Assembly (NCBI GenBank): GCA_015488325.1
Contig: WFOA01000112.1
Location: 1-58,880 of the forward strand
Reading direction: 5' to 3'
From: Acidimicrobiia bacterium
GTDB lineage: Bacteria > Actinomycetota > Acidimicrobiia > Spongiisociales > ZC4RG35
Length of the DNA stretch: 58,880 bases
The notes under the pieces were generated by a model. It worked only from the letters and a program-made list of their open reading frames with translations. It ran no database searches and was not told where the DNA came from. The stretch's first letter is position 1, and each line of letters begins with the position of its first letter. The position numbers were made by a program, and so were the translations under genes. Shown in pieces: positions 7,672-16,677 of this stretch.

Positions 7672-9720
7672 TCAGTCGCCGTCGTCCCCCGCCGCGGCGA
7701 TCACCTTCTGGGCCTCTTGGTGCGGCACCTCGGCGTAGTGGTCGAACTCGAGTTCGAAGGTTCCCCGGCCGCTGGTGATGGAACGAAGGTCGACGGCGTA
7801 CCGTTGCACCTCGGCCATCGGAACCTCGGCCGTGATCACCCGAAACGAGCCGTCCGTGTCCATGCCGAGGACTCGACCGCGCTTGGAGTTGATGTCACCC
7901 ATGATATCCCCGGTGTATTCCTCGGGAACCCGGACGGTGAGCTTCATGATGGGTTCGAGGAGCACCGGCTTGAGGTTCGGGGCGGCGGCCCTCACCGCCT
8001 GGATGCCGGCCATCCGGAACGAGAGCTCGTCGGAGTCGACCGAATGGTATTTCCCGTCGTAGACCTCGGCGGCGACGTCGACCACCGGGTAACCGGCCAG
8101 GATCCCCCGTTCGAAGGCCTCCTGGATCCCCTTGTCGACCGCCGGGATGTACTGGCGGGGGATCGCCCCGCCCTTGATCGAGTCGATGAACTCGTAGCCC
8201 GAACCCCGAGGGCGAGGTGAGAACTTCACGAACGCCACGCCGAACTGACCCCGGCCACCCGACTGTTTCTTGTGTTTTCCCTCCGCCGAAGCCGTCGCCG
8301 TGATCGTCTCCCGATAGGGGATCTTGGGGAGGGAGGTGTCGACCTCGACCCCGTATTTCCGGGAGATCCGGGCGAGGGTGACGTCGAGGTGGAGGTCCCC
8401 GAGGCCGGCCAGGATCGTCTCGCCGGTGTCGGGCCGGCGTTCCACGTGCAGCGTCGGGTCCTCCTCCATGGCGCGGGCGAGGGCCTGCGTCAGCTTCTCC
8501 TCGTCCTGGGCGGACTTCGGGCTGATGGCCAGCTCCATCACCGGACGGGGGAAGGCGACCGGGGAGAGACGGACCGACGAACCGGGGGTGCGGAGCGTCG
8601 CCCCGGTGCTCACCGCCTCCACCTTGGCGACGGCGGCGATGTCGCCGCACACCACCTCCTTGGCGTCGGTGTGGTCTTTGCCTTGCAGGTAGAAGAGGTT
8701 GTGCATGCGGGCCTGGCCGTCGCCGGCGACTTCGAGCTGGGCGTCGTGGGGCACCGAGCCCGAGTAGACCCGGAACATGGAGATCTTCCCGACGAAGGGA
8801 TCCGACAGGGTCTTGAAGACGTAGGCGACGGTCTCGCCGTCGGGGGAGAGGACGAGCTCACCTTCGTCGGTCGGCGGTACGGGACGTTCGAGCGGGTTGG
8901 GGGCGAACTCGACGAGGAACTCGGCGAGGATGTCCACGCCGACGCCGGTCTCCCCGGAGGCGACCAGCACAGGGAAGATGTCCCCGGCCAGCATGCCCTG
9001 GTGGACGGTCCCGACGATGACGTCCCGGCTGGGCTCTTCGCCTTCGAAATACGCCATCATGAGGTCATCGTCGGTCTCCACCACCGACTCGACCAGGGCC
9101 GTGTGGCTCGATTCGATGAGCGGAAGGGTGTCGGCGGGAGCTTCCCCCTCCACGCCCCGGCGGGCCCCGTCCTCGTAGAAGAAGACCCGGCCGGACACGA
9201 CCCGGGCCACGCCTCGGAGTTCCCGTTCGGAGCCGACCGGCACCTGGATGGGAGCGATCTGCTTCCCGAAGGTCTCCCGGAGCTGACCCAAGGTCCGTTC
9301 GAACGACGACCGTTCACGGTCGAGCTTGGTGACCACGAGAGCCCGGGGGATCCCCTCTTCTTCGGCCGCCCGCCACAGCAGCTCGGTCCCCACTTCGACA
9401 CCGTCGACGCCCGACACGACGAACAGGGCGAGGTCGGCAGCCCGCATCGCCGCCCGGGCGTCCCCGGAGAAGTCGGCGTATCCGGGGGTGTCGATCAGGT
9501 TGATCTTGTGGCCCTTCCATTCGAAGGAGGCGAGGGCGAGTCCGAGGGAGATCTTGCGCTCTGTCTCCTCCGGCTCGAAGTCGAGGATCGAAGTCCCCTG
9601 GTCGACCGATCCCTGCCGGGTCGTGGCACCTGCCACGAAGAGCAGCGCCTCGGCCAGCGTCGTCTTGCCGCTTCCTCCATGTCCGACAAGGGCGACGTTG
9701 CGGATCTTCTCCGGGACCAC
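7672..9720 (-). CDS. fusA2: Elongation factor G-like GTPase (EF-G2 type)
   Basis: 682 residues from a GTG at 9720 that follows AGGAGG. The frame stays open further upstream, but that extension overlaps pgsA and shows no homology. The G1 loop is GHGGSGKT (13-20), where canonical EF-G has AHIDAGKT; G3 is DTPGYADF and the G4 region is VTKLDRE. Domains II-V follow to about 680. This places it in the EF-G2/FusA2 paralogue group rather than the translocase of the str operon. The mycobacterial member is reported to lack ribosome-stimulated GTPase activity, so its role here is open. It heads a minus-strand pair with gltA. Confidence 0.88.
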   Translation of the reverse strand: MVPEKIRNVALVGHGGSGKTTLAEALLFVAGATTRQGSVDQGTSILDFEPEETERKISLGLALASFEWKGHKINLIDTPGYADFSGDARAAMRAADLALFVVSGVDGVEVGTELLWRAAEEEGIPRALVVTKLDRERSSFERTLGQLRETFGKQIAPIQVPVGSERELRGVARVVSGRVFFYEDGARRGVEGEAPADTLPLIESSHTALVESVVETDDDLMMAYFEGEEPSRDVIVGTVHQGMLAGDIFPVLVASGETGVGVDILAEFLVEFAPNPLERPVPPTDEGELVLSPDGETVAYVFKTLSDPFVGKISMFRVYSGSVPHDAQLEVAGDGQARMHNLFYLQGKDHTDAKEVVCGDIAAVAKVEAVSTGATLRTPGSSVRLSPVAFPRPVMELAISPKSAQDEEKLTQALARAMEEDPTLHVERRPDTGETILAGLGDLHLDVTLARISRKYGVEVDTSLPKIPYRETITATASAEGKHKKQSGGRGQFGVAFVKFSPRPRGSGYEFIDSIKGGAIPRQYIPAVDKGIQEAFERGILAGYPVVDVAAEVYDGKYHSVDSDELSFRMAGIQAVRAAAPNLKPVLLEPIMKLTVRVPEEYTGDIMGDINSKRGRVLGMDTDGSFRVITAEVPMAEVQRYAVDLRSITSGRGTFELEFDHYAEVPHQEAQKVIAAAGDDGD

Positions 9721-9786
9721 GAGACCTCCTGTTGGGTGGGGAACCCCGAGCTTAGTTCTGGTGCGGACCGGGCGATCCCGGTGTGC

Positions 9787-9792
9787 TACGTT
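9787..9792 (+). promoter_or_regulatory. Putative -10 box for the pgsA-patA-pimA operon
   Basis: TACGTT preceded by GC, ending 10 bases before the pgsA ATG. With no room for a ribosome-binding site, the transcript is probably leaderless or nearly so. Confidence 0.45.
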
Positions 9793-9802
9793 GCGCCGGC
9801 CA

Positions 9803-10375
9803 ATGATCGACATGCGGGTTCGCCCCCACATCCAGGGGTTCCTCCGACCCATCGGCAGGTTCCTCGCCCGGCTCGGTCTCACCCCCACCGCCATGACCCT
9901 GTCGGGCCTGGCGATCACCGTCGCCGGATCGGTGGTGATCGGCCTCGGATACGTGAGGACTGGAGCCCTCCTCGCCCTGGCGGGCTCGGCCATCGACGGA
10001 CTGGACGGGGCGGTGGCGCGGGCGTCGAACCGGGTCACGACCCGGGGGGCGTTCCTCGACGCCGGAGTCGACCGGCTCGGCGAGATCGCCGTCTTCGCCG
10101 GCCTCGCCGTCTCCCAACGCTCCGACGTGAGGATCCTGCTGCTGGTCCTGCTGTCGCTGGGGGGCGCCCTGGTCGTCCCCTACATCCGCGCCAAAGCCGA
10201 GGCGTTGGGTCATGACGGCCGTGGGGGGTTGATGGGCCGTGCCGAACGGGTGATCCTCGTCACCTTGGGGATGGTGACCGGTTTCATCGAGCCGATGCTG
10301 TGGCTGATGGTGCTCGGGGTGTGGATGACCGTCGGGCAGCGTTTCTGGACGACGTACCGGGCCATCGATTCGTGA
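9803..10375 (+). CDS. pgsA: Phosphatidylinositol phosphate synthase (CDP-alcohol phosphatidyltransferase)
   Basis: 190 residues with about six hydrophobic segments. The family motif D-x2-DG-x2-AR-x8-G-x3-D-x3-D is complete (D65, D68, D86, D90 in the stretch starting IDGLDGAVAR). It joins CDP-diacylglycerol and inositol 1-phosphate in the membrane, the first step to phosphatidylinositol mannosides. The choice of inositol phosphate as substrate rests on the neighbours patA and pimA, in the same order as Rv2612c-Rv2610c of M. tuberculosis. An ATG at 9812 is a less likely start. The stop overlaps patA as GTGA. Confidence 0.88.
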   Translation: MIDMRVRPHIQGFLRPIGRFLARLGLTPTAMTLSGLAITVAGSVVIGLGYVRTGALLALAGSAIDGLDGAVARASNRVTTRGAFLDAGVDRLGEIAVFAGLAVSQRSDVRILLLVLLSLGGALVVPYIRAKAEALGHDGRGGLMGRAERVILVTLGMVTGFIEPMLWLMVLGVWMTVGQRFWTTYRAIDS

Positions 10376-11253
10376 GATCGCTCGTCGCATACCTGGCCTT
10401 CCGAGCCGGGATGGGGATGCTGGGCGCCCTCCCGGCCGCGGTGGCGAACGCCTTGGGGGTGGTGGGGGGACTGGTGGCCTACCCCTTCGCCCGGGGCCGC
10501 CGAGCGATGGCGATGCGCCACGCCCGGCGGGTCGGCGGACCCGGCATCGACGCCGCCCGTGCCGCCCGCCGGATGTTCGCCTCCTACGGGAGATACTGGG
10601 CGGAGGTGCTGTGGGTGCGTCCCCGGCGGGCCCGCCAGGTGCGCCGCCGGATCGAAGTCGAGGGTCTCGAACACGTACGGGAAGCCCAGCGGTGCGGCCA
10701 GGGGATCATCCTCGCCCTCCCCCATGTGGGGAACTGGGAGGTGGCGGGCCTCATCGCCGGGGAGATCGGCCTCGAACTGGTGGCGGTCGCCGAGGACCTC
10801 CCCAACCGGCGGATCCGCGACTGGTTCGTCAGGCTCCGCAACCAGATGCACATCGACGTGGTGCTGGCGGGCGGGGGGACACGGGTGATGCGTACCCTGG
10901 AGGAGACGCTGCGCCGCGGAGGTGCGGTGGCGTTGCTGTCGGACCGGGACCTGAAGGGCAGAGGCATCCGGGTGCGTTTCTTCGGTGAGGACACCACCCT
11001 CCCCCCGGGCCCGGCCCTGCTGGCCCGCCGGACGGGGGCACCCATCGTTCCCGTCGCCAGCTATTTCCGGCCGCGGGTCGGCCACCACATCGTGGTGGAA
11101 CCGCCCTTGCCGCTACCCCCGGAGGGCGAACGGAACGAATGGACGGCCCGGGTGACCCAGCAGGTGGCCGACGCCTTGGAGCGGCTCGTCCGACGAGCCC
11201 CCGACCAGTGGCACCTGTTCCAGCCCAACTGGCCGTCGGACCGGGAGACCTGA
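10372..11253 (+). CDS. patA: Phosphatidylinositol mannoside acyltransferase
   Basis: 293 residues of the LpxL/HtrB-like acyltransferase family, with an N-terminal hydrophobic helix that should anchor it to the inner membrane face. The HX4E motif is H118-VGNW-E123 in LALPHVGNWE, followed by ALLSDRDLKG, RFFGE and LPPGPALLARRTGAP. It should transfer palmitate to the mannose of PIM1 or PIM2. The GTG at 10372 overlaps the pgsA stop (GTGA) and gives a normal N-terminus. Position between pgsA and pimA supports the function. Confidence 0.86.
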   Translation: MRSLVAYLAFRAGMGMLGALPAAVANALGVVGGLVAYPFARGRRAMAMRHARRVGGPGIDAARAARRMFASYGRYWAEVLWVRPRRARQVRRRIEVEGLEHVREAQRCGQGIILALPHVGNWEVAGLIAGEIGLELVAVAEDLPNRRIRDWFVRLRNQMHIDVVLAGGGTRVMRTLEETLRRGGAVALLSDRDLKGRGIRVRFFGEDTTLPPGPALLARRTGAPIVPVASYFRPRVGHHIVVEPPLPLPPEGERNEWTARVTQQVADALERLVRRAPDQWHLFQPNWPSDRET

Positions 11254-12279
11254 ATGCTCGTCGGCGTGGTCTGCCCCTACGACGCCGACCGTCCCGGCGG
11301 CGTCCAGCAGCAGGCCCGGGGGTTGGTGGCGAGGCTCCGGGCGGCGGGGGACGAGGCGCGTCTCGTGGCGGCCGGCACCCCCGAGGTGGGCCCGACGGTG
11401 ACGATCCCGGCGAACCGGTCCCGGGCCCCGGTCACCCTCACGCCCCGGGCCTGGCGACGCGTCGGTGAGGCGCTGGCGGACGTCGACGTGATCCACCTCC
11501 ACGAGCCCTTCGTGCCCCTCGTCGGATGGGCCGCCCTGGCGGCGGACCGTCCCACCGTCGCCACGTTCCATGCCCGCCCGGCACGGTGGACGACGGTCCT
11601 GTACCGGACGGGAGCGCCGCTGGGTCGCCGTCTCCTCGCCGACCGGGTCCTGACGGCGGTCAGTCCGGTGGCGGCGTCGGCCCTCCCCGCCGCCTGGGGC
11701 GACGTCGAGGTCATCCCCAACGGGATCGACGTCGGCTCGTACCGACTGGAGCTGTCCCGGGATCCCCACCGAGTGGTGTTCGTCGGCCGCGACGAGCCTC
11801 GCAAAGGACTAGATGTGGCGTTGGCGGCCTGGGGCGAGATCCACCGGCGTTTCCCCGAAGCCCGGCTGCGGGTGGTCGGTGCCCGACGGGATCACCCCGT
11901 CGACGGGGTCGACTACCTCGGAGTGGTCGACGAGGCGACCAAGCGGCGGGAGCTGGCCGGTGCCGCGGTCTTCGTCGCCCCCAACCTGGGAGGGGAGAGC
12001 TTCGGCATCGTCGTCGCAGAGGCGATGGCGGCGGGGTGTGCACCGGTCGTCTCCGCCCTCGACGCCTTCCGCTGGGTCGCGGCCGATGCCGCCGTGCTCG
12101 TCCCCGTCGGCGACCCCCACGCCCTCGCCGAGGCGGTGGTGGGGCTCCTCGCCGACCGGGAACGGAGAGAGCGGATCGCCGAGGCGGCCCGGCGGCGGGC
12201 ACGGGCCTTCGACTGGGGGGTGGTGGTCGGCGCCTACCGGTCCGCCTACCGTCGAGCCGTCGACGGCGCGTCGCGCTGA
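11254..12279 (+). CDS. pimA: GDP-mannose-dependent phosphatidylinositol mannosyltransferase
   Basis: 341 residues, GT4 GT-B fold. It has an N-terminal GGVQ loop, HLHEPFVPL in the first Rossmann domain, GRDEPRKGL at the domain junction (close to mycobacterial PimA) and the nucleotide-sugar motif [15 protein letters not shown]. It should add the first mannose to phosphatidylinositol at the cytoplasmic membrane face. It starts directly after the patA stop. The sugar donor is inferred from the family and operon. Confidence 0.87.
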   Translation: MLVGVVCPYDADRPGGVQQQARGLVARLRAAGDEARLVAAGTPEVGPTVTIPANRSRAPVTLTPRAWRRVGEALADVDVIHLHEPFVPLVGWAALAADRPTVATFHARPARWTTVLYRTGAPLGRRLLADRVLTAVSPVAASALPAAWGDVEVIPNGIDVGSYRLELSRDPHRVVFVGRDEPRKGLDVALAAWGEIHRRFPEARLRVVGARRDHPVDGVDYLGVVDEATKRRELAGAAVFVAPNLGGESFGIVVAEAMAAGCAPVVSALDAFRWVAADAAVLVPVGDPHALAEAVVGLLADRERRERIAEAARRRARAFDWGVVVGAYRSAYRRAVDGASR

Positions 12280-12285
12280 GGGCGG

Positions 12286-12291
12286 TACCAT
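12286..12291 (+). promoter_or_regulatory. Putative -10 box for pdxS
   Basis: TACCAT preceded by GG, 23 bases before the pdxS ATG. A GGAG ribosome-binding site lies in between. Confidence 0.45.
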
Positions 12292-12314
12292 TCCGATCCC
12301 GGACAGGAGTTTCG

Positions 12315-13196
12315 ATGGAACGAGGAACGACCCGTGTGAAACGGGGCCTCGCCGACATGCTGAAAGGCGGTGTGATCATGGACGTGGTCACCGCCGATCA
12401 GGCCCGCATCGCCGAAGAGGCGGGGGCGGTGGCGGTGATGGCCCTGGAACGTGTGCCTGCCGACATCAGACGGCACGGCGGGGTGGCCAGGATGGCCGAC
12501 CCCACGAAGATCGAAGAGATCAAAGACGCCGTCAGCATCCCGGTGATGGCCAAGGTCCGGATCGGGCATTTCCTGGAGGCGCAGGTGCTGCAGGCCCTCG
12601 GAGTGGATTTCATCGACGAGTCCGAGGTCCTCACCCCGGCGGACGAGGAGCACCACGTCGACAAATGGGCGTTCACCACGCCCTTCGTCTGCGGCGCCCG
12701 AGACCTGGGGGAGGCGCTGCGAAGGATCGGCGAAGGCGCGGCGATGATCCGGACGAAAGGCGAGGCCGGCACCGGCAACGTGGTCGAGGCGGTCCGCCAC
12801 ATGCGGACCGTGACCCGCGAGATCCGCCGTCTGGGCACCCTCGGCCCGGAGGAACTGATGGCAGCCGCCCGTGATCTGCGGGCCCCCTACGAGCTCGTGG
12901 CCGAAGTCGCCGAGACGGGACGACTCCCCGTCGTCAACTTCGCAGCCGGCGGGATCGCCACCCCGGCCGACGCCGCCTTGATGATGGCCCTCGGATGCGA
13001 CGGCGTGTTCGTCGGGTCGGGCATCTTCAAGAGCTCCAACCCGCCCGCCTACGCCCGCGCGATCGTCGAGGCCACCACCTACTGGCAGGATCCCGAAGTG
13101 GTGGCGAAGGTGTCCCGCGGCCTCGGCGAGGCGATGCCCGGCATCGAGTTGGAGACCCTCGACGACAGCGACCGGCTCGCCGTGCGGGGATGGTGA
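12315..13196 (+). CDS. pdxS: Pyridoxal 5'-phosphate synthase, lyase subunit
   Basis: 293 residues, TIM barrel. It makes PLP from ribose 5-phosphate, glyceraldehyde 3-phosphate and ammonia from PdxT. The signature [20 protein letters not shown] is present, with the lysines of [13 protein letters not shown] and [11 protein letters not shown] that hold the sugar intermediates. The upstream extension of the frame overlaps pimA and is not coding; the ATG at 12315 follows GGAG. pdxT begins four bases after the stop. Confidence 0.97.
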   Translation: MERGTTRVKRGLADMLKGGVIMDVVTADQARIAEEAGAVAVMALERVPADIRRHGGVARMADPTKIEEIKDAVSIPVMAKVRIGHFLEAQVLQALGVDFIDESEVLTPADEEHHVDKWAFTTPFVCGARDLGEALRRIGEGAAMIRTKGEAGTGNVVEAVRHMRTVTREIRRLGTLGPEELMAAARDLRAPYELVAEVAETGRLPVVNFAAGGIATPADAALMMALGCDGVFVGSGIFKSSNPPAYARAIVEATTYWQDPEVVAKVSRGLGEAMPGIELETLDDSDRLAVRGW

Positions 13197-13200
13197 TCCG

Positions 13201-13770
13201 GTGAGGCCGAAGGTCGGCGTCCTCGCCCTCCAAGGCGACGTGCGGGAGCATCTGGCGGCCCTGGAGGCCGCCGGGGCGGAGCCCCGGACGGTGCGCCACG
13301 CCGACGACCTGGCGGGTCTCGAAGGCATCGTGATCCCCGGCGGGGAGTCGACGACGATCGGGAAGCTGGCGGTCCGGTTCGGGCTGTTCGACCCGCTGCG
13401 TGCCGCCATCGCCGGCGGCTTGGCGGCCTACGGAACCTGTGCGGGGATGATCCTGCTGGCCGTCGGGGTCACCGAAGGCGACCAGCCCCTCCTCGGGGTG
13501 CTGGATGTCGTCGTCCGGCGCAACGCCTTCGGACGCCAGAACGAATCCTTCGAGGTCGACCTCGACGTCGACGGGCTCGACACCCCCTTCCACGCCGTGT
13601 TCATCCGTGCCCCCTGGGTGGCGAAAGCCGGGGAGGACGTCGAGGTGTTGGCGACCGTCGGGGACCATCCGGTGATGGTCCGCCAGGGCCATGTGCTGGC
13701 TTCGGCGTTCCACCCCGAACTGACCGACGATCCACGAATCCACCGACTGTTCGTGGAGATGACAGGCTGA
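13201..13770 (+). CDS. pdxT: Pyridoxal 5'-phosphate synthase, glutaminase subunit
   Basis: 189 residues. Class I glutaminase with VLALQGDVREHL at the N-terminus, GGESTTIGKL, the nucleophile Cys in AYGTCAGMILL and the HPELTDD motif. It hydrolyses glutamine and channels ammonia to PdxS. The GTG start at 13201 gives the standard N-terminus. Confidence 0.96.
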   Translation: MRPKVGVLALQGDVREHLAALEAAGAEPRTVRHADDLAGLEGIVIPGGESTTIGKLAVRFGLFDPLRAAIAGGLAAYGTCAGMILLAVGVTEGDQPLLGVLDVVVRRNAFGRQNESFEVDLDVDGLDTPFHAVFIRAPWVAKAGEDVEVLATVGDHPVMVRQGHVLASAFHPELTDDPRIHRLFVEMTG

Positions 13771-13779
13771 GGAGCGACC

Positions 13780-14526
13780 ATGGCCGGACATTCCAAATGG
13801 GCGAACATCAAGCACCGTAAGAGCCGCCAGGACGCGGCCCGGGGCAAGCTGTTCGCCAAGCTGGCCAAGGCGATCGAAGCGGCTGCTCGCCAGGGAGGCG
13901 GCGACCCCGCCGCCAACGCCACCCTCGCCACCGCCATCGCCAAGGCGAAAGCGGCGTCGATGCCCAACGACAACATCGAGCGGGCGATCAAGCGTGGCAC
14001 CGGCGAGTCGGCGGGAGGGGCCGCCTTCGAGGAGATCTGGTACGAAGGGTACGCGCCCGGCGGTGTGGCCCTCTACGTGCATGTGCTCACCGACAACCGC
14101 AACCGGGCCGCCTCCGAGGTGCGTTCCACCTTCACCCGCCACGGCGGCAGCCTGGGCGAACCCGGTTCGGTCGGATACCTGTTCACCCAGAAAGGCGTGC
14201 TCCTCGTCACCGGCGACGAAGACGAGGTGATGCTCGCCGCGTTGGAGGCGGGGGCCGAGGACGTGCGGGCGGCCGACGGCCAGTTCGAAGTGGTGTGCGC
14301 CCCCTCCGATCTGGCCGACGTCGAGACGGCGATGCGGGCGTCGGGCATCCAGGTCGACTCGACCGACGTCACCCAGCTCCCGGCCACCACGGTGCCGGTG
14401 GACGAGGCGACCGCGCCGAAGGTGCTGAGGCTGGTGGAGGCCCTCGAAGATCTCGACGACGTCCAGGAGGTCTACGCCAACTTCGAGATCGACGACGCCG
14501 TGATGGCGGCCTTCGCCGAAGGCTGA
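13780..14526 (+). CDS. yebC: YebC/PmpR family protein
   Basis: 248 residues, full length. It opens MAGHSKWANIKHRK, the family signature, and keeps the acidic C-terminal dimer region (EALEDLDDVQEVYANF). Members act as DNA-binding regulators in some bacteria and, in recent work, as factors that help ribosomes through polyproline stalls. Position just upstream of ruvCAB is conserved in many bacteria. Confidence 0.93.
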   Translation: MAGHSKWANIKHRKSRQDAARGKLFAKLAKAIEAAARQGGGDPAANATLATAIAKAKAASMPNDNIERAIKRGTGESAGGAAFEEIWYEGYAPGGVALYVHVLTDNRNRAASEVRSTFTRHGGSLGEPGSVGYLFTQKGVLLVTGDEDEVMLAALEAGAEDVRAADGQFEVVCAPSDLADVETAMRASGIQVDSTDVTQLPATTVPVDEATAPKVLRLVEALEDLDDVQEVYANFEIDDAVMAAFAEG

Positions 14527-14559
14527 AGGGGATTGCCGGGGCCCGGGGTGTCGGTCGGG

Positions 14560-14565
14560 TACCCT
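14560..14565 (+). promoter_or_regulatory. Putative -10 box for ruvCAB, leaderless
   Basis: TACCCT preceded by GG, ending 9 bases before the ruvC ATG at 14575. The frame could extend upstream to a GTG at 14533, but homology starts at MFVLGIDPG. Confidence 0.5.
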
Positions 14566-14574
14566 CTCGTACGC

Positions 14575-15066
14575 ATGTTCGTCCTCGGAATCGACCCCGG
14601 CCTCACCCGGACCGGCTACGGGCTGGTGGCACGTGGGCGGCCTCCCCGGGTGGTGGCGGCGGGCGTGATCCGCACCGACCGGGACCGGCCTGACGCCGAG
14701 CGTCTCGCCGAGCTGTTCGACGACCTGACGGCGGTGATCGCCCAGCACCGGCCCGGTGTCGTGGCCATCGAACGGATCTTCACCAACCGGAACCTGCAGA
14801 CCGCCCTCGGAGTGGTCCGGGCGTCGGGGGTGGCCCTCCTCGCCGCCGCCCAGGCCGGGATCCCCGTCGTCGAGTACCCGCCGACGACGATCAAATTGGC
14901 GATCACCGGCGACGGGAACGCCACCAAGGCGATGGTGACGGCGATGGTCACCCGCAGGCTCGGCCTCGCCGCACCGCCACGGCCCGCCGACACCGCCGAC
15001 GCCCTCGCCGTCGCCCTCTGCCACCTCCAGTCGGTACGGCTTCCCGGGGGGAGGGCGGCGTCATGA
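14575..15066 (+). CDS. ruvC: Holliday junction resolvase RuvC
   Basis: 163 residues of RNase H fold. The acidic active site is visible: Asp in LGIDPGLTRTGYG, Glu in VAIERIFTN, and Asp residues in PPRPADTADALAVALCH. It cuts the Holliday junction that RuvAB migrates. The ATG at 14575 is chosen over the GTG at 14533 for homology and because a -10 box lies between them. The stop overlaps ruvA as ATGA. Confidence 0.95.
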   Translation: MFVLGIDPGLTRTGYGLVARGRPPRVVAAGVIRTDRDRPDAERLAELFDDLTAVIAQHRPGVVAIERIFTNRNLQTALGVVRASGVALLAAAQAGIPVVEYPPTTIKLAITGDGNATKAMVTAMVTRRLGLAAPPRPADTADALAVALCHLQSVRLPGGRAAS

Positions 15067-15632
15067 TCGGGCGGCTCCGGGGGGTGGTGGAAGAGGTCGG
15101 TGACGGTCGGGTGCTGCTCGACGTCGCCGGGATCGGGTACGAGGTGACGATGAGCCCCAAGGGGATCGCCGCCCTCGGCGGCGTAGGCGAATCGGCGACG
15201 ATCCACACCCACCTCCACGTTCGGGACGACGCCATGGTGGTGTACGGGTTCCCGAGCAGCGCCGAACGGGACCTGTTCCGGGTGCTGTTGGGGGCGTCCG
15301 GGGTCGGCCCGAAGGTGGCGATGGCGATCCTCGGGGTGTTCTCCCCGGACGCCCTGGTGGAGGCCGTCGCTTCCGAGGACGTCGACGCCCTCACCCAGGT
15401 CCCGGGCGTGGGGACCCGGGGCGCCCAGAAGATCATCCTCGACCTCAAACCGAAGTTGGCGGCCCTCGAAGCCGAGGTGTTGGAGGCCACGTCGGCCGCC
15501 GCCCAGGTCCGCCAAGCCCTCGAAGGCCTCGGATACACCCCGGCTGAGATCCGCCGGGTCCTTCCCCTGCTCGACGGCTCGGCGTCGGTCCCCGAACAGA
15601 TCCGCCACGCCCTCCGGGAGCTGGGCCGATGA
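15063..15632 (+). CDS. ruvA: Holliday junction branch-migration subunit RuvA
   Basis: 189 residues: an OB-fold N-terminus ([11 protein letters not shown]), tandem helix-hairpin-helix motifs ([16 protein letters not shown] and [15 protein letters not shown]), and the C-terminal domain III (about 143-189) that contacts RuvB. It holds the four-way junction in a square-planar form. Both ends overlap neighbours by ATGA. Confidence 0.96.
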   Translation: MIGRLRGVVEEVGDGRVLLDVAGIGYEVTMSPKGIAALGGVGESATIHTHLHVRDDAMVVYGFPSSAERDLFRVLLGASGVGPKVAMAILGVFSPDALVEAVASEDVDALTQVPGVGTRGAQKIILDLKPKLAALEAEVLEATSAAAQVRQALEGLGYTPAEIRRVLPLLDGSASVPEQIRHALRELGR

Positions 15633-16654
15633 GGGACGAGACCATCCTCGCCGGAGGGTTCGGTCCCCTCGACGAAGAGATCGAGGCGACCCTGCGGCCC
15701 CGCACCCTCGACGAGTTCGTGGGCCAAGACCTCGTCAAGGAGCGTCTGCGCATCTCCATCGAGGCGGCACGGAGCCTCGGCAAACCCCTCGACCACGTGC
15801 TCCTCTCCGGACCCCCCGGCCTCGGCAAGACCTCCCTGGCGGGGATCATCGCCCACGAGCTGGGTACGACGATCCGCAAGACCTCGGGACCGGCGTTGGA
15901 ACGCCCCGGCGATCTCGCCGCCATCCTCTCCAACCTCGACCCCGGGGACGTCTTCTTCATCGACGAGATCCACCGGGTGCCCCGGGCGGTGGAGGAGGTG
16001 CTCTACCCGGCGATGGAGGACTTCGAGTTGGACATCGTGTTGGGCAAAGGCCCGTCGGCCACGTCGATCCGGCTCGACCTCGCCCGTTTCACCCTCGTGG
16101 GCGCTACCACCCGGATCGGGACGGTGTCCGCACCGCTGCGGGACCGTTTCGGACTGGTGGAACGGGTCGACTACTACACCCCCGAGGACCTGTTCCTCAT
16201 CGTCCGCCGGTCTGCCCGGATCCTCGGCGTCGACATCGACGACGACGGTGCCCGCATCATCGCCGAGCGCAGCCGGGGGACGGCACGGGTCGCCAACCGG
16301 CTGCTCGCCCGGGTGCGTGACTTCGCCGTCGCCAGGGCGGAGGGGCGGATCGACGGGCCGGTGGCCGAGCGGGCGCTGGAGGTCTTCGAGATCGACCGCC
16401 TCGGCCTCGACAAGGTCGACCGGGCGATCCTCGAGGCGGTGGTGGTGAAGTTCGGGGGAGGTCCTGTCGGGTTGGGGACCCTGGCGGTGACCGTCGGCGA
16501 GGAACCCGAGACGGTCGAGGACGCTTACGAGCCGTTCCTCCTCCAGATCGGGATGCTGCATCGGACGCCCCGCGGCAGGGTCGCCACCGCCGGTGCCTAC
16601 CGCCATCTCGGCCTCGAGCCTCCCTCCGGCTCGCAGGCGGCCCTGGATCTCTGA
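15629..16654 (+). CDS. ruvB: Holliday junction branch-migration ATPase RuvB
   Basis: 341 residues. AAA+ motor with Walker A GPPGLGKT (61-68), Walker B FFIDEIHR, sensor 1 GATTRIG and the arginine-finger region APLRDRFG. The C-terminal winged helix ends near YRHLGLEPP. It drives branch migration with RuvA. Confidence 0.97.
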   Translation: MRDETILAGGFGPLDEEIEATLRPRTLDEFVGQDLVKERLRISIEAARSLGKPLDHVLLSGPPGLGKTSLAGIIAHELGTTIRKTSGPALERPGDLAAILSNLDPGDVFFIDEIHRVPRAVEEVLYPAMEDFELDIVLGKGPSATSIRLDLARFTLVGATTRIGTVSAPLRDRFGLVERVDYYTPEDLFLIVRRSARILGVDIDDDGARIIAERSRGTARVANRLLARVRDFAVARAEGRIDGPVAERALEVFEIDRLGLDKVDRAILEAVVVKFGGGPVGLGTLAVTVGEEPETVEDAYEPFLLQIGMLHRTPRGRVATAGAYRHLGLEPPSGSQAALDL

Positions 16655-16662
16655 GCCGAAGC

Positions 16663-16668
16663 CACAAT
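16663..16668 (+). promoter_or_regulatory. Possible -10 box for queA-tgt
   Basis: CACAAT, ending exactly 9 bases before the ATG at 16678. The spacing matches the leaderless group of this window, but the first base deviates from TANNNT. Confidence 0.3.
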
Positions 16669-16677
16669 GTGGCTGCG

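Noticed and set aside
9721-10038. N-terminal extension of the EF-G-like frame on the minus strand (106 extra residues).
   Set aside because: It overlaps pgsA, has low-complexity basic composition and no homology, and AGGAGG sits directly before the GTG at 9720.
11526-12314. Upstream part of the frame that contains pdxS.
   Set aside because: It covers pimA in another frame and is Arg/Pro-rich; pdxS begins at the ATG at 12315 behind GGAG.
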